Source of the DNA: Pseudomonas umsongensis
GTDB lineage: Bacteria > Pseudomonadota > Gammaproteobacteria > Pseudomonadales > Pseudomonadaceae
Direction: 5' to 3'
DNA length: 64,000 nt
NCBI RefSeq assembly: GCF_002236105.1
Contig: NZ_NIWU01000001.1
Span: 2,170,001 to 2,234,000, forward strand
Program-made: the position numbers and the translations under genes
Part shown: piece by piece, positions 29,762-37,626 of the stretch
Layout: each line of letters begins with the position of its first letter
Position numbering within the stretch: position 1 is the stretch's first letter
The notes under the pieces: generated by a model
The model's input: the letters and a program-made list of their open reading frames with translations, nothing else
What the model was told of the DNA's origin: nothing
Database searches by the model: none

Positions 29762-30724
29762 ATGCGTAAGTCCTTGATGCGTATGACATTACGTCAATTG
29801 CAGATCTTCAACGAAGTCTGTGACCTGAGGTCCTACAGCCGGGCAGCCGACGAAATGTCCCTCACGCAACCGGCCGTCAGCCTGCAGATTCGTCAACTTG
29901 AAGAGCTGGTTGGCCAGCCCCTGTTCGATTATGTCGGCAAAAAACTCTACATGACCGAGGCCGCAGAAGCGCTGCAACGAGCGAGCCGGGACATTTTCGG
30001 GCGCCTGGAAAACCTCGACATGCAACTGTCGGACATGCAGGGCTCCTTGCAAGGCCAACTAAAACTGGCGGTGGAATCGAGCGCCAAGTATTTCGTACCG
30101 CATCTGTTTGCCGCCTTCAAGCGCCAGCATCCGGAAGTGAATCTGCAACTGACGGTGGTCAATCGCGCCCAGGTGATTCGGCGACTGTCGGACAACCGCG
30201 ACGACCTGGTGATCATGTCCATGGTGCCGCAGGACATGGGGCTGGAGTTCCTGCCGTTCTTGAACAATCCGATCGTTGCTGTGGCACCGCCGGACCACCC
30301 GCTGTGCCATCAGGGGCCTTTGCGCCTGCAGGATCTTGAGCCTTACACCTTGCTGATGCGCGAGGTGGGTTCGGGCACGCGATTGGCCTGCGAGGAATAC
30401 TTCAAGGAGAAACGTGTGCATTTCAACCAGACCCAGGAGGTCTCCTCGGCCGAAGCTCAGCGCGAATGTGTGCTGGCGGGCCTGGGCGTGGCACTGTTGA
30501 CGCGCCACGCCCTGAACCTTGAATTGGCCACCGGCGGCTTGATCGAGTTGCCGATCGAAGAACTGCCGCTCTACCGCAGCTGGTGCCTGGTACAGGCCAA
30601 GGCCAAGCGCCTGTCACCGGTGGCTCACGCCTTCCTTGCGTTCATTCGAAGCGAAAGAATTCAGATCAGCGCGCTGGTTGAGCGCTTCGACGGGAAGCTG
30701 TCGCGGCCGCCTGCCAGTAATTGA
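29762..30724 (+). CDS. LysR-family transcriptional regulator (CbbR-like)
   Basis: 320 aa. The N-terminal winged helix MTLRQLQIFNEVCDLRSYSRAADEMSLTQ is of the CbbR group, followed by an effector-binding domain. Starts at 29762, 29777 and 29783 are all possible. It is divergent from pycA, so it probably senses a metabolite and controls pycA-pycB. The same arrangement (LysR next to the two-subunit carboxylase) is known in P. aeruginosa. Its last 59 bp overlap the end of a small convergent gene. Confidence 0.85.
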   Translation: MRKSLMRMTLRQLQIFNEVCDLRSYSRAADEMSLTQPAVSLQIRQLEELVGQPLFDYVGKKLYMTEAAEALQRASRDIFGRLENLDMQLSDMQGSLQGQLKLAVESSAKYFVPHLFAAFKRQHPEVNLQLTVVNRAQVIRRLSDNRDDLVIMSMVPQDMGLEFLPFLNNPIVAVAPPDHPLCHQGPLRLQDLEPYTLLMREVGSGTRLACEEYFKEKRVHFNQTQEVSSAEAQRECVLAGLGVALLTRHALNLELATGGLIELPIEELPLYRSWCLVQAKAKRLSPVAHAFLAFIRSERIQISALVERFDGKLSRPPASN

Positions 30725-30878
30725 GCTCAAGGTCGCTAGTAAAATCGGCGATCTCGGCCAGCAGCTGACGCTGCTCACAACGATCTTCGATCGCACGGCG
30801 AAACGCCATGCGGCGTCGGTCTTCCTGCTGGCGACGGGTTTTGACGACACTGTTGCGTTCTTCGTAGGGCTGGGCCAT
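30666..30878 (-). CDS. Small basic protein, PA3496-like
   Basis: 70 aa with a GGGAG site upstream of the ATG at 30878. It is Arg-rich in the first half (KTRRQQEDRRRMAFRRAIEDR), then LLAEIADFTSDLELNYW. This resembles the small PA3496-type proteins annotated as putative envelope integrity proteins (from memory), but there is no signal peptide or membrane helix. It overlaps the 3' end of the LysR gene head-on by 59 bp. Confidence 0.6.
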   Translation of the reverse strand: MAQPYEERNSVVKTRRQQEDRRRMAFRRAIEDRCEQRQLLAEIADFTSDLELNYWQAAATASRRSAQPAR

Positions 30879-30968
30879 TTGAGTTCTCCCAAGTCGAATA
30901 CGGGAGTTTCAAGATAGGCGCGAGGGATGACGGTTTGGCGGCGGGTCGGTGACAGAGAGATGAACAAT

Positions 30969-31046
30969 CAAAAGATCGCAGCCTGCGGCAGCTCCTACAG
31001 GGATTTGTGAACACCTGTAGGAGCTGCCGCAGGCTGCGATCTTTTG
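30969..31046. repeat. REP palindrome pair, family A
   Basis: Perfect 32-bp inverted arms around a 14-nt middle. The right end is 3 bp from the hexR-like stop codon, where it may shape the 3' end of that mRNA. Confidence 0.9.
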
Positions 31047-31049
31047 ACC

Positions 31050-31916
31050 TTAGTCGTCCAGCGCTTTCACCGACTTGGGTGACAGGCGCAAGCTGCGCAG
31101 GCTGCGCTTGACGCTCTTGAGGTGGTTGACCAGGCTCGGCCCGCGGGCCATGGCCACGCCCATGGCCAACACATCGATCACCACCAGGTGGGCAATGCGC
31201 GAGGTCAGCGGCGTATAGATTTCGGTGTCTTCGTGCACGTCGATGGCCAGGTTGACGGTCGACAGTTCAGCCAAAGGCGTCTGGCTAGGGCACAAGGTGA
31301 TCAATGAGGCGCCGCTCTCACGCACCAGGTTGGCGGTGATCAGCAGATCCTTGGAGCGGCCGGACTGCGAAATGCAAATCGCCACGTCGCTTGGTTTCAG
31401 GGTAACCGCCGACATCGCCTGCATGTGCGGATCGGAATACGCCGCCGCCGTGAGCAGCAAGCGGAAGAACTTGTGCTGCGCATCCGCCGCCACCGCACCG
31501 GAGGCGCCGAAACCATAGAATTCGACGCGCTGGGCCTGGGACATGAGCGTCACCGCACGCTGCAACTCCAGCGGATCGAGCTTCTCGCGAACCTCCATCA
31601 GCGTGTGCAGGGTGGTGTCGAAAATCTTCAGGCTGTAGTCCGCTACCGAATCGTCCTCATGGATCGCGAACTGCCCGAAACTCGCGCCCGCCGCCAGGCT
31701 CTGGGCCAGCTTCAGCTTCAAGTCCTGGAAACCCGAGCAACCGATGGCGCGGCAAAAGCGCACGATGGTCGGCTCACTGATCCCCACGCTGTGGGCCAGG
31801 TCCGCCATGGAACTGTGCATCACGGCCGCAGGATCAAGCAAAACGTGATCGGCGACCTTGAGCTCCGACTTGCGTAACAGGTGGCGAGACTGGGCGATGT
31901 GTTGCAGCAGATTCAA
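31050..31916 (-). CDS. MurR/RpiR-family regulator, HexR-like
   Basis: 288 aa if it starts at TTG 31916, giving MNLLQHIAQSRHLLRKSELK; the open frame continues upstream without similarity. An N-terminal RpiR helix-turn-helix (VGISEPTIVRFCRAIGCSG, about 47-65) is followed by a SIS sugar-phosphate domain (FYGFGASGAVAADAQHKFFRL and ISQSGRSKDLL). HexR relatives sense keto-deoxy-phosphogluconate and repress central carbon genes. A perfect HexR-type palindrome lies 49-63 bp upstream of the start, which suggests autoregulation. It is probably a second HexR-type regulator rather than the one next to zwf. Confidence 0.82.
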   Translation of the reverse strand: MNLLQHIAQSRHLLRKSELKVADHVLLDPAAVMHSSMADLAHSVGISEPTIVRFCRAIGCSGFQDLKLKLAQSLAAGASFGQFAIHEDDSVADYSLKIFDTTLHTLMEVREKLDPLELQRAVTLMSQAQRVEFYGFGASGAVAADAQHKFFRLLLTAAAYSDPHMQAMSAVTLKPSDVAICISQSGRSKDLLITANLVRESGASLITLCPSQTPLAELSTVNLAIDVHEDTEIYTPLTSRIAHLVVIDVLAMGVAMARGPSLVNHLKSVKRSLRSLRLSPKSVKALDD

Positions 31917-31964
31917 AGGGCTGGACTCTTTTTTATTTGGCAGGCGCCGGGGATGTAGCACGCT

Positions 31965-31979
31965 TGTAGTTATACTACA
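31965..31979. promoter_or_regulatory. Operator-like palindrome of RpiR/HexR type
   Basis: TGTAGTTATACTACA: arms TGTAGT/ACTACA around TAT. This agrees with the HexR-type consensus TGTA-N7-TACA as I recall it. It lies just upstream of the hexR-like gene, where bound protein would block transcription. Confidence 0.6.
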
Positions 31980-32096
31980 TGAATCGCCTTTTTGCCTGCT
32001 CAATAAGTAACTGAATTGTCTTCGTCACACCCTGTTTTGGCGGGATGGGCTTTATGTAGCAGCGGATCCGGCCTTTGCCACCCAGGATTTTTTGCG

Positions 32097-32122
32097 AAAA
32101 AAAGCCCGCAGTGTGAGCGGGC
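32097..32122 (-). terminator. Terminator of hiuH
   Basis: GCCCGC/GCGGGC stem (32104-32109 with 32117-32122) with a 7-nt loop, followed by seven T on the minus strand. It lies 60 nt beyond the hiuH stop. Confidence 0.88.
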
Positions 32123-32181
32123 GAAAGACCAAAGAAGCTATATGCGCAGTCGCTTCCAGGTGGAGAAAGCTGCTTGGGGGA

Positions 32182-32535
32182 TCAGCTTCCTCGGTACGTT
32201 GAATAGCTGTAGGGCGAAATGAGCAGCGGTACATGGTAGTGATCCTGCTCGGCAGAGATGCCAAAACGTAGCACCACCACATCCAGGAATGCCGGCTCCG
32301 GCAACTGGACACCACGGGCGCGGTAATAGTCGCCCGCATGAAACTGAACCTGGTAGACGCCGGTCCGGTACTCATCGCCTTGCAGCAGCGGCGCATCGAC
32401 ACGACCATCGCTGTTGGTTATCGCGCTGGCGACCAATTCCAGCTGCGAACCTTCAACGCGGTACAACTCGACCTTGATCGAGCTGCCCGGGCAACCATGT
32501 GCAGCGTCCAAAACATGTGTAGTCAAACGTCCCAT
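32182..32535 (-). CDS. hiuH: 5-hydroxyisourate hydrolase
   Basis: 117 aa from ATG 32535; the 94-codon upstream extension is not coding. Transthyretin-related protein: starts GRLTTHVLDAAHGCPG (catalytic His7) and ends with the signature YRGS. It hydrolyses 5-hydroxyisourate to OHCU, the second step of urate breakdown. No periplasmic signal is present, so it acts in the cytoplasm. It is divergent from puuE and its partner genes, sharing the 434-bp control region. Confidence 0.95.
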   Translation of the reverse strand: MGRLTTHVLDAAHGCPGSSIKVELYRVEGSQLELVASAITNSDGRVDAPLLQGDEYRTGVYQVQFHAGDYYRARGVQLPEPAFLDVVVLRFGISAEQDHYHVPLLISPYSYSTYRGS

Positions 32536-32666
32536 TGATTCTGCGCACCTGTCTGCGTGGAGCAGCCAGGCTTCGCGCCTCCCGAAGTCAGATGAAAAGG
32601 AGACCGCACCGATTCGGAGCACGAAAAGCTGCGGCGAGCGATTGATTAAGACACTTTTCAAAAAAA

Positions 32667-32676
32667 TTGTACACAA
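32667..32676. promoter_or_regulatory. GntR-like operator, imperfect
   Basis: TTGTACACAA, nearly the same as the perfect site at 32872 and inside an ATTGT/ACAAT frame. It lies on the hiuH side of the control region. Confidence 0.4.
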
Positions 32677-32871
32677 TAAAAACGACATTTTTGCGACTGA
32701 TGGCGCCAACGATAAAAATCCCGCGGATTTCCTGTGAAACCCGCCACCTCTGAACCGTGCAATCATTAACTGACCAGCCAGGCAGGTTTCTTGCAGGTGC
32801 TTGTCATTAACACGCAAAGATGACCGTTAACGAAAAATGCAAAAAATCAGGCTTACAAAGTGAATATAAAG

Positions 32872-32881
32872 TTGTATACAA
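32872..32881. promoter_or_regulatory. GntR-like operator, perfect palindrome
   Basis: TTGTATACAA is a perfect 10-bp palindrome 88 bp before the puuE start. Sites of this form are typical of FadR/VanR-type GntR regulators. No GntR gene is in the window. Confidence 0.5.
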
Positions 32882-32969
32882 TCACCCCATCGCTGTGACG
32901 CCACCCAGTGATCCAACCTTTAGTCGCGTCACACCAACTGTCACCACGAATATAAGAAGGAAGACTGCA

Positions 32970-33896
32970 GTGAGCGCTGACTACCCTCGCGACCTGATCG
33001 GTTACGGCAGTAACCCTCCGCACCCACACTGGCCGGGCAATGCCCGCATCGCCCTGTCATTCGTTCTCAACTACGAAGAAGGCGGCGAGCGCAATATCCT
33101 GCACGGCGATAAAGAGTCCGAAGCATTCCTCTCGGAAATGGTGTCTGCCCAGCCGCTACAGGGCGCGCGCAACATGAGCATGGAATCGCTTTACGAGTAT
33201 GGCAGCCGCGCCGGCGTCTGGCGGATTCTGAAGCTGTTCAAGGAATTCGACATTCCGCTGACCATCTTCGCCGTGGCGATGGCCGCCCAGCGTCACCCGG
33301 ATGTGATCCGCGCGATGGTCGATGCCGGCCACGAAATCTGCAGCCACGGCTACCGCTGGATCGACTACCAGTACATGGACGAAGCGCAGGAACGCGAGCA
33401 CATGCTCGAAGCGATCCGCATCCTCACCGAAATCACCGGCGAGCGTCCGCTGGGCTGGTACACCGGTCGCACCGGCCCCAACACCCGCAAGCTGGTGATG
33501 GAAGAAGGCGGTTTCCTCTACGACTGCGACACCTACGACGACGACCTGCCCTACTGGGAACCGAACAACCCCACCGGCAAGCCGCACCTGGTGATCCCGT
33601 ACACCCTGGACACCAACGACATGCGCTTCACCCAGGTGCAGGGCTTCAATAAGGGCGACGATTTCTTCGAATACCTCAAGGATGCGTTCGACGTGCTCTA
33701 CGCCGAAGGCGCGGAAGCCCCGAAAATGCTGTCGATCGGCCTGCACTGCCGCCTGATCGGCCGTCCGGCGCGTCTGGCTTCGCTCAAGCGCTTTATCGAA
33801 TACGCTAAAAGTCATGAACAGGTGTGGTTCAGCCGCCGCGTCGACATCGCGCGCCACTGGCAGGAAACCCACCCGTACCAAGGGGCCGCGAAATGA
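32970..33896 (+). CDS. puuE: Allantoinase PuuE (polysaccharide-deacetylase type)
   Basis: 308 aa from GTG 32970 with a GAAGGAAG site; translation from further upstream is unlikely. It is a member of the NodB/polysaccharide deacetylase family rather than the metal amidohydrolase allantoinases: SFVLNYEEGGERN near the front, GHEICSHGYRW metal/substrate region (about residue 122). It hydrolyses allantoin to allantoate. Its stop overlaps the uraD start (ATGA), so the two are translationally coupled. Confidence 0.94.
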   Translation: MSADYPRDLIGYGSNPPHPHWPGNARIALSFVLNYEEGGERNILHGDKESEAFLSEMVSAQPLQGARNMSMESLYEYGSRAGVWRILKLFKEFDIPLTIFAVAMAAQRHPDVIRAMVDAGHEICSHGYRWIDYQYMDEAQEREHMLEAIRILTEITGERPLGWYTGRTGPNTRKLVMEEGGFLYDCDTYDDDLPYWEPNNPTGKPHLVIPYTLDTNDMRFTQVQGFNKGDDFFEYLKDAFDVLYAEGAEAPKMLSIGLHCRLIGRPARLASLKRFIEYAKSHEQVWFSRRVDIARHWQETHPYQGAAK

Positions 33897-34408
33897 GCGC
33901 CTTTCAAACATTGAAACCCTCGACCCTGAGCCGCGACGCCTTCGTCAAAGCCTTCGCCGACATCTACGAACATTCGCCATGGGTGGCCGAGAAGGCCTTC
34001 GACCTGGGCCAGGACGCTTCGATCGACCAGATCGAAACCCTGCACCAGCGCATGAGCGACATCCTGTTGAGCGCTGATCACGAAAGCCAGTTGGCCCTGA
34101 TCAACGCTCACCCGGACCTGGCTGGCAAAGCTGCCGTCCAGGGCCAGTTGACCGAAGCCAGCACCCATGAACAGGCTGGCGCCGGTATTCACCAATGCAC
34201 GGCCGAAGAGTTCCAGCGCTTCACCGAGCTGAACGACGCCTACAAGGCCAAGTTCAAGTTTCCCTTCATCATGGCGGTAAAAGGCAGCAACCGGCATCAG
34301 ATCCTCGCGGCGTTCGAAACGCGCATCCACAACCCGGTAGATACCGAGTTCAAGTGCGCGCTGGCGGAGATCAACAAGATCGCCCTGTTCCGATTACTGA
34401 CCCTATAG
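33893..34408 (+). CDS. uraD: OHCU decarboxylase
   Basis: 171 aa from the overlapping ATG 33893. All-helical protein with the catalytic His73 in INAHPDLAGKAA and the LTEASTHEQAGAG segment that follows it in the family. It decarboxylates 2-oxo-4-hydroxy-4-carboxy-5-ureidoimidazoline to S-allantoin, giving the stereospecific product PuuE uses. Coupled to puuE. The next gene, alc, is 86 bp on. Confidence 0.94.
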   Translation: MSAFQTLKPSTLSRDAFVKAFADIYEHSPWVAEKAFDLGQDASIDQIETLHQRMSDILLSADHESQLALINAHPDLAGKAAVQGQLTEASTHEQAGAGIHQCTAEEFQRFTELNDAYKAKFKFPFIMAVKGSNRHQILAAFETRIHNPVDTEFKCALAEINKIALFRLLTL

Positions 34409-34494
34409 CGAGTTTTGCCCGAGTGTTAAAAACGCTGAAGCACCCAGGGCACTGCAAGCATCCCAAGCCAACTTATTAAAGGCAGACAAGAAGA

Positions 34495-35490
34495 ATGAAA
34501 GCTTACGCCGTACCTTTCGAGAAGTTCGTCAACCTGGCCGACGCCCGCCTGGGCACCAAGATCATCTCGGTCACCGATGACTGGTTCGCAGACGCCAACC
34601 GTCTGTTTCAACCGACCCCGGCCGTATGGAAGGAGGGCGTGTTCGATGATAACGGCAAGTGGATGGACGGCTGGGAGTCGCGCCGCAAGCGCTTCGAAGG
34701 CTACGACAGCGCCGTGATCCGCCTGGGCGTGCCTGGCTCGATCAAAGGCGTGGACATCGACACCTCATTCTTTACCGGCAACTTCCCGCCGTCGGCTTCT
34801 CTGGAAGCCTGCTTCCTGGCCGAAGGTGAGCCAGACGAAAACACCCAGTGGACCGAAGTGCTGTCGGCCGTCGAGCTGCAAGGCAACAGCCACCACTACC
34901 ACGAAATCAGCAACGACCAGGCGTTCAGCCACCTGCGCTTCAACATCTACCCGGATGGCGGCGTGGCCCGCCTGCGCGTGTACGGCATCCCGTTCCGCGA
35001 CTGGTCGGCGGTGGGTGACAACGAGCAGGTCGACCTGGCGGCAGCCCTCAACGGTGGCCGCGCCCTCGCCTGCTCCGACGAGCACTTCGGCCGCATGAGC
35101 AACATCCTCAACCCGGGCCGTGGCATCAACATGGGCGACGGCTGGGAAACCGCACGTCGTCGCACGCCAGGCAATGACTGGGTGATCGTCGCCCTCGGCC
35201 ATCCGGGCGAGATCGAGAAAATCATCGTCGACACCCTGCATTTCAAGGGCAACTACCCGGACAGCTGCTCGATCCAGGGCGCGTTCGTGAAGGGCGGTAC
35301 TGACAGCCAGATCGAAACCCAGTCGCTGTTCTGGCGCGAACTGCTGCCAAGCCAGAAGCTGGAAATGCACGCCGAACACACCTTCGCCGAGCAGATCAAG
35401 GCACTGGGCCCGATCACTCACATCCGCCTGAACGTGTTCCCGGACGGTGGTGTGAGCCGCCTGCGCGTCCTCGGCAAGGTCGCTAAATAA
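34495..35490 (+). CDS. alc: Allantoicase
   Basis: 331 aa. Two repeated beta-sandwich domains are visible as duplicated motifs: [18 protein letters not shown] with [16 protein letters not shown] in the first, and [20 protein letters not shown] with [16 protein letters not shown] in the second. It hydrolyses allantoate to ureidoglycolate and urea. AGAAGA is the ribosome site. A multi-hairpin palindromic element lies between this gene and allA. Confidence 0.96.
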   Translation: MKAYAVPFEKFVNLADARLGTKIISVTDDWFADANRLFQPTPAVWKEGVFDDNGKWMDGWESRRKRFEGYDSAVIRLGVPGSIKGVDIDTSFFTGNFPPSASLEACFLAEGEPDENTQWTEVLSAVELQGNSHHYHEISNDQAFSHLRFNIYPDGGVARLRVYGIPFRDWSAVGDNEQVDLAAALNGGRALACSDEHFGRMSNILNPGRGINMGDGWETARRRTPGNDWVIVALGHPGEIEKIIVDTLHFKGNYPDSCSIQGAFVKGGTDSQIETQSLFWRELLPSQKLEMHAEHTFAEQIKALGPITHIRLNVFPDGGVSRLRVLGKVAK

Positions 35491-35497
35491 GGTGTAG

Positions 35498-35604
35498 ATG
35501 ATCGTTCCCACGCTCCGCGTGGGAATGCATACCGTGACGCTCCGCGTCACAGTGGACGCGGAGCGTCCATGGCGGCGTTCCCACGCAGAGCGTGGGAACG
35601 ATCA
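35498..35604. repeat. Multi-hairpin palindromic element, family D
   Basis: The ends are the same GATCGTTCCCACGC arms as at 12273. Inside are four back-to-back hairpins: TTCCCACGC/GCGTGGGAA, GTGACGC/GCGTCAC, GGACGC/GCGTCC, and TTCCCACGC/GCGTGGGAA. It fills almost the whole alc-allA gap in an operon that otherwise reads through. Confidence 0.9.
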
Positions 35605-35629
35605 AATTCAAAAGATTAAGAAGACCAGC

Positions 35630-36133
35630 ATGCGCACACTGACGATTGAACCGCTGACCAAAGAAGCCTTCGCCCCTTTCGGTGACGTGATCGAAACCGA
35701 CGGCAGCGATCACTTCATGATCAACAACGGTTCGACCATGCGCTTTCACAAACTGGCGACGGTGGAAACCGCCACGCCAGAGGATAAGGCGATCATCAGC
35801 ATCTTCCGCGCCGACGCGCAGGACATGCCGCTGACCGTCAGCATGCTGGAGCGTCATCCGCTGGGCAGCCAGGCTTTCATTCCGCTGCTCGGCAACCCCT
35901 TTCTGATCGTGGTCGCGCCACTTGGCGATGAACCTGTATCAGGCTTGGTCCGCGCCTTCGTCACCAACGGCAGGCAGGGCATTAATTACCATCGCGGCGT
36001 CTGGCACCACCCGGTGCTGACGATCGAAAAGCGGGATGACTTCCTGGTGGTTGATCGCAGTGGCACAGGCAATAACTGCGATGAGCATTTTTTCAAAGAG
36101 GATGAGCGTTTGATCCTCGCCCCCCACCAATAA
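35630..36133 (+). CDS. allA: Ureidoglycolate lyase
   Basis: 167 aa from ATG 35630. Cupin-like AllA fold with the start RTLTIEPLTKEAFAPFGDVIE and the conserved YHRGVWHHPVLTI (about residues 121-133) that forms the active-site face. It splits ureidoglycolate into glyoxylate and urea, ending the pathway. The frame is open upstream only through the repeat element. puuD follows after 50 bp. Confidence 0.94.
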   Translation: MRTLTIEPLTKEAFAPFGDVIETDGSDHFMINNGSTMRFHKLATVETATPEDKAIISIFRADAQDMPLTVSMLERHPLGSQAFIPLLGNPFLIVVAPLGDEPVSGLVRAFVTNGRQGINYHRGVWHHPVLTIEKRDDFLVVDRSGTGNNCDEHFFKEDERLILAPHQ

Positions 36134-36183
36134 GAGAAGGTCTGATCACTCGACAACAGAGTGACAGGCGAGAGGTAAAGACT

Positions 36184-37488
36184 GTGGAAGCACATCTGTT
36201 GGAATGGCTGAACCTGAGCGTGCGCTGGGTTCACATGATTACTGGCGTGGCCTGGATCGGCGCATCGTTCTACTTCGTCTGGCTGGAAAACAACCTCAAT
36301 CGGGTCAACCCGAAAAGCGGTCTGGCCGGTGACTTGTGGGCGATCCATGGCGGCGGTATCTACCACCTGGAAAAATACAAACTGGCTCCACCGACCATGC
36401 CGGACAACCTGCACTGGTTCAAATGGGAAGCCTACTTCACCTGGATGTCGGGTATCGCGCTGCTGTGCGTGGTGTTCTATTCCAACCCGACGCTCTACCT
36501 GCTGGCTCCAGGCAGCACCCTGAGCGGCCCTGAAGGCGTGGCCATCGGTATCGGCTCGTTGTTCATCGGCTGGTTCATCTACTCCTTCCTCTGTGACTCG
36601 GCCCTGGGCAAACGCCCTGCCCTGCTGGGTTTCATCCTGTTCGTACTGATCATTGGCGCCGCCTATGGCTTCAGCAAGGTGTTCAGCGGTCGTGGTGCAT
36701 ACCTGCACGTCGGCGCGATCATCGGCACCATCATGGTCGGCAACGTGTTCCGCATCATCATGCCGGCGCAACGCGCACTGGTGGCGGCCATCGCCGAGAA
36801 CCGCACGCCCGATCCGGCGCTTCCGGCCAAAGGCCTGCTGCGTTCGCGCCACAACAACTACTTCACCTTGCCGGTGCTGTTCATCATGATCAGCAACCAC
36901 TTCCCGAGCACCTACGGCAGCCAATACAACTGGCTGATCCTGGCCGGGATCGCGGTACTGGCGGTGTTGGTGCGTCACTACTTCAACACCCGTCACGACA
37001 GCCACAAGTTTGCCTGGACCCTGCCGGTGGCAGCGGTGGGCATGATTTGCCTGGCCTATGTGTCTGGTCCGAAGCCGATGTCCAGCGCGCCTGAAGTGGC
37101 CAAGGCACCTGCCGCGATCGAGTACCAGCCTCTGCCGGAAACAGCAGTGGGTGGTGGTTTGAAACCGGCTGAAGCAAAACCTGCCGAAGCCCCTGCAACC
37201 GCGCAAGTTAAGGCGTCCAACGCCGGCCCTGGTTTCGACAAGGTGCACAGCGTGATCCAGGAACGCTGCGCAGTCTGTCATTCGGCCAAACCGACCAGCC
37301 CACTCTTCAGCGCCGCTCCCGCCGGCGTGATGCTCGACACCCCCGAGCAGATCCGCCAGAACGCGGCGCGCATCCAGGCTCAAGCGGTTGCCACCCAGAT
37401 CATGCCGTTGGGCAACATCACCCAGATGACCCAGCAGGAACGTGACCTGATCGGCGCCTGGATCGTTCAGGGTGCCCCGACCAATTAA
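36184..37488 (+). CDS. puuD: Urate hydroxylase PuuD (membrane-bound, cytochrome c-fused)
   Basis: 434 aa from GTG with AGAGG upstream. Eight hydrophobic helices span about residues 1-300, with conserved histidines in the first ones (RWVHMITGVAWIG, AIHGGGIYHLEK). A Pro/Ala/Glu linker (about 305-340) is followed by a C-terminal c-type cytochrome domain with Cys362-x-x-Cys365-His366. This is the PuuD family that oxidises urate to 5-hydroxyisourate and passes electrons to the respiratory chain rather than to oxygen, replacing the classic urate oxidase. It fits the surrounding pathway exactly. Confidence 0.93.
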   Translation: MEAHLLEWLNLSVRWVHMITGVAWIGASFYFVWLENNLNRVNPKSGLAGDLWAIHGGGIYHLEKYKLAPPTMPDNLHWFKWEAYFTWMSGIALLCVVFYSNPTLYLLAPGSTLSGPEGVAIGIGSLFIGWFIYSFLCDSALGKRPALLGFILFVLIIGAAYGFSKVFSGRGAYLHVGAIIGTIMVGNVFRIIMPAQRALVAAIAENRTPDPALPAKGLLRSRHNNYFTLPVLFIMISNHFPSTYGSQYNWLILAGIAVLAVLVRHYFNTRHDSHKFAWTLPVAAVGMICLAYVSGPKPMSSAPEVAKAPAAIEYQPLPETAVGGGLKPAEAKPAEAPATAQVKASNAGPGFDKVHSVIQERCAVCHSAKPTSPLFSAAPAGVMLDTPEQIRQNAARIQAQAVATQIMPLGNITQMTQQERDLIGAWIVQGAPTN

Positions 37489-37499
37489 GCAATAAAAGC

Positions 37500-37563
37500 T
37501 TCGCGAGCAGGCTCGCTCCCACACAGACAATGCAAAACCTGTGGGAGCGAGCCTGCTCGCGAA
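37500..37563. repeat. REP palindrome pair, family B
   Basis: Arms TTCGCGAGCAGGCTCGCTCC and complement, with a short middle. It lies 12 bp after the puuD stop, inside the presumed operon. Confidence 0.9.
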
Positions 37564-37626
37564 TGGCCGCACCGCGGTCGACCCTGATGCAAAAATCACA
37601 AGAATAAAAATGATCCGAGGTGTTGC

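Larger units (their letters stand above)
32536..32969. other. Divergent control region hiuH-puuE
   Basis: 434 bp with no credible gene. It is AT-richer than its surroundings and holds two palindromic TTGT-N2-ACAA sites (32667-32676 and 32872-32881), the promoters for both directions, and a long A/T-rich stretch at 32650-32720. Open frames crossing it are extensions of the flanking genes. Confidence 0.6.
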
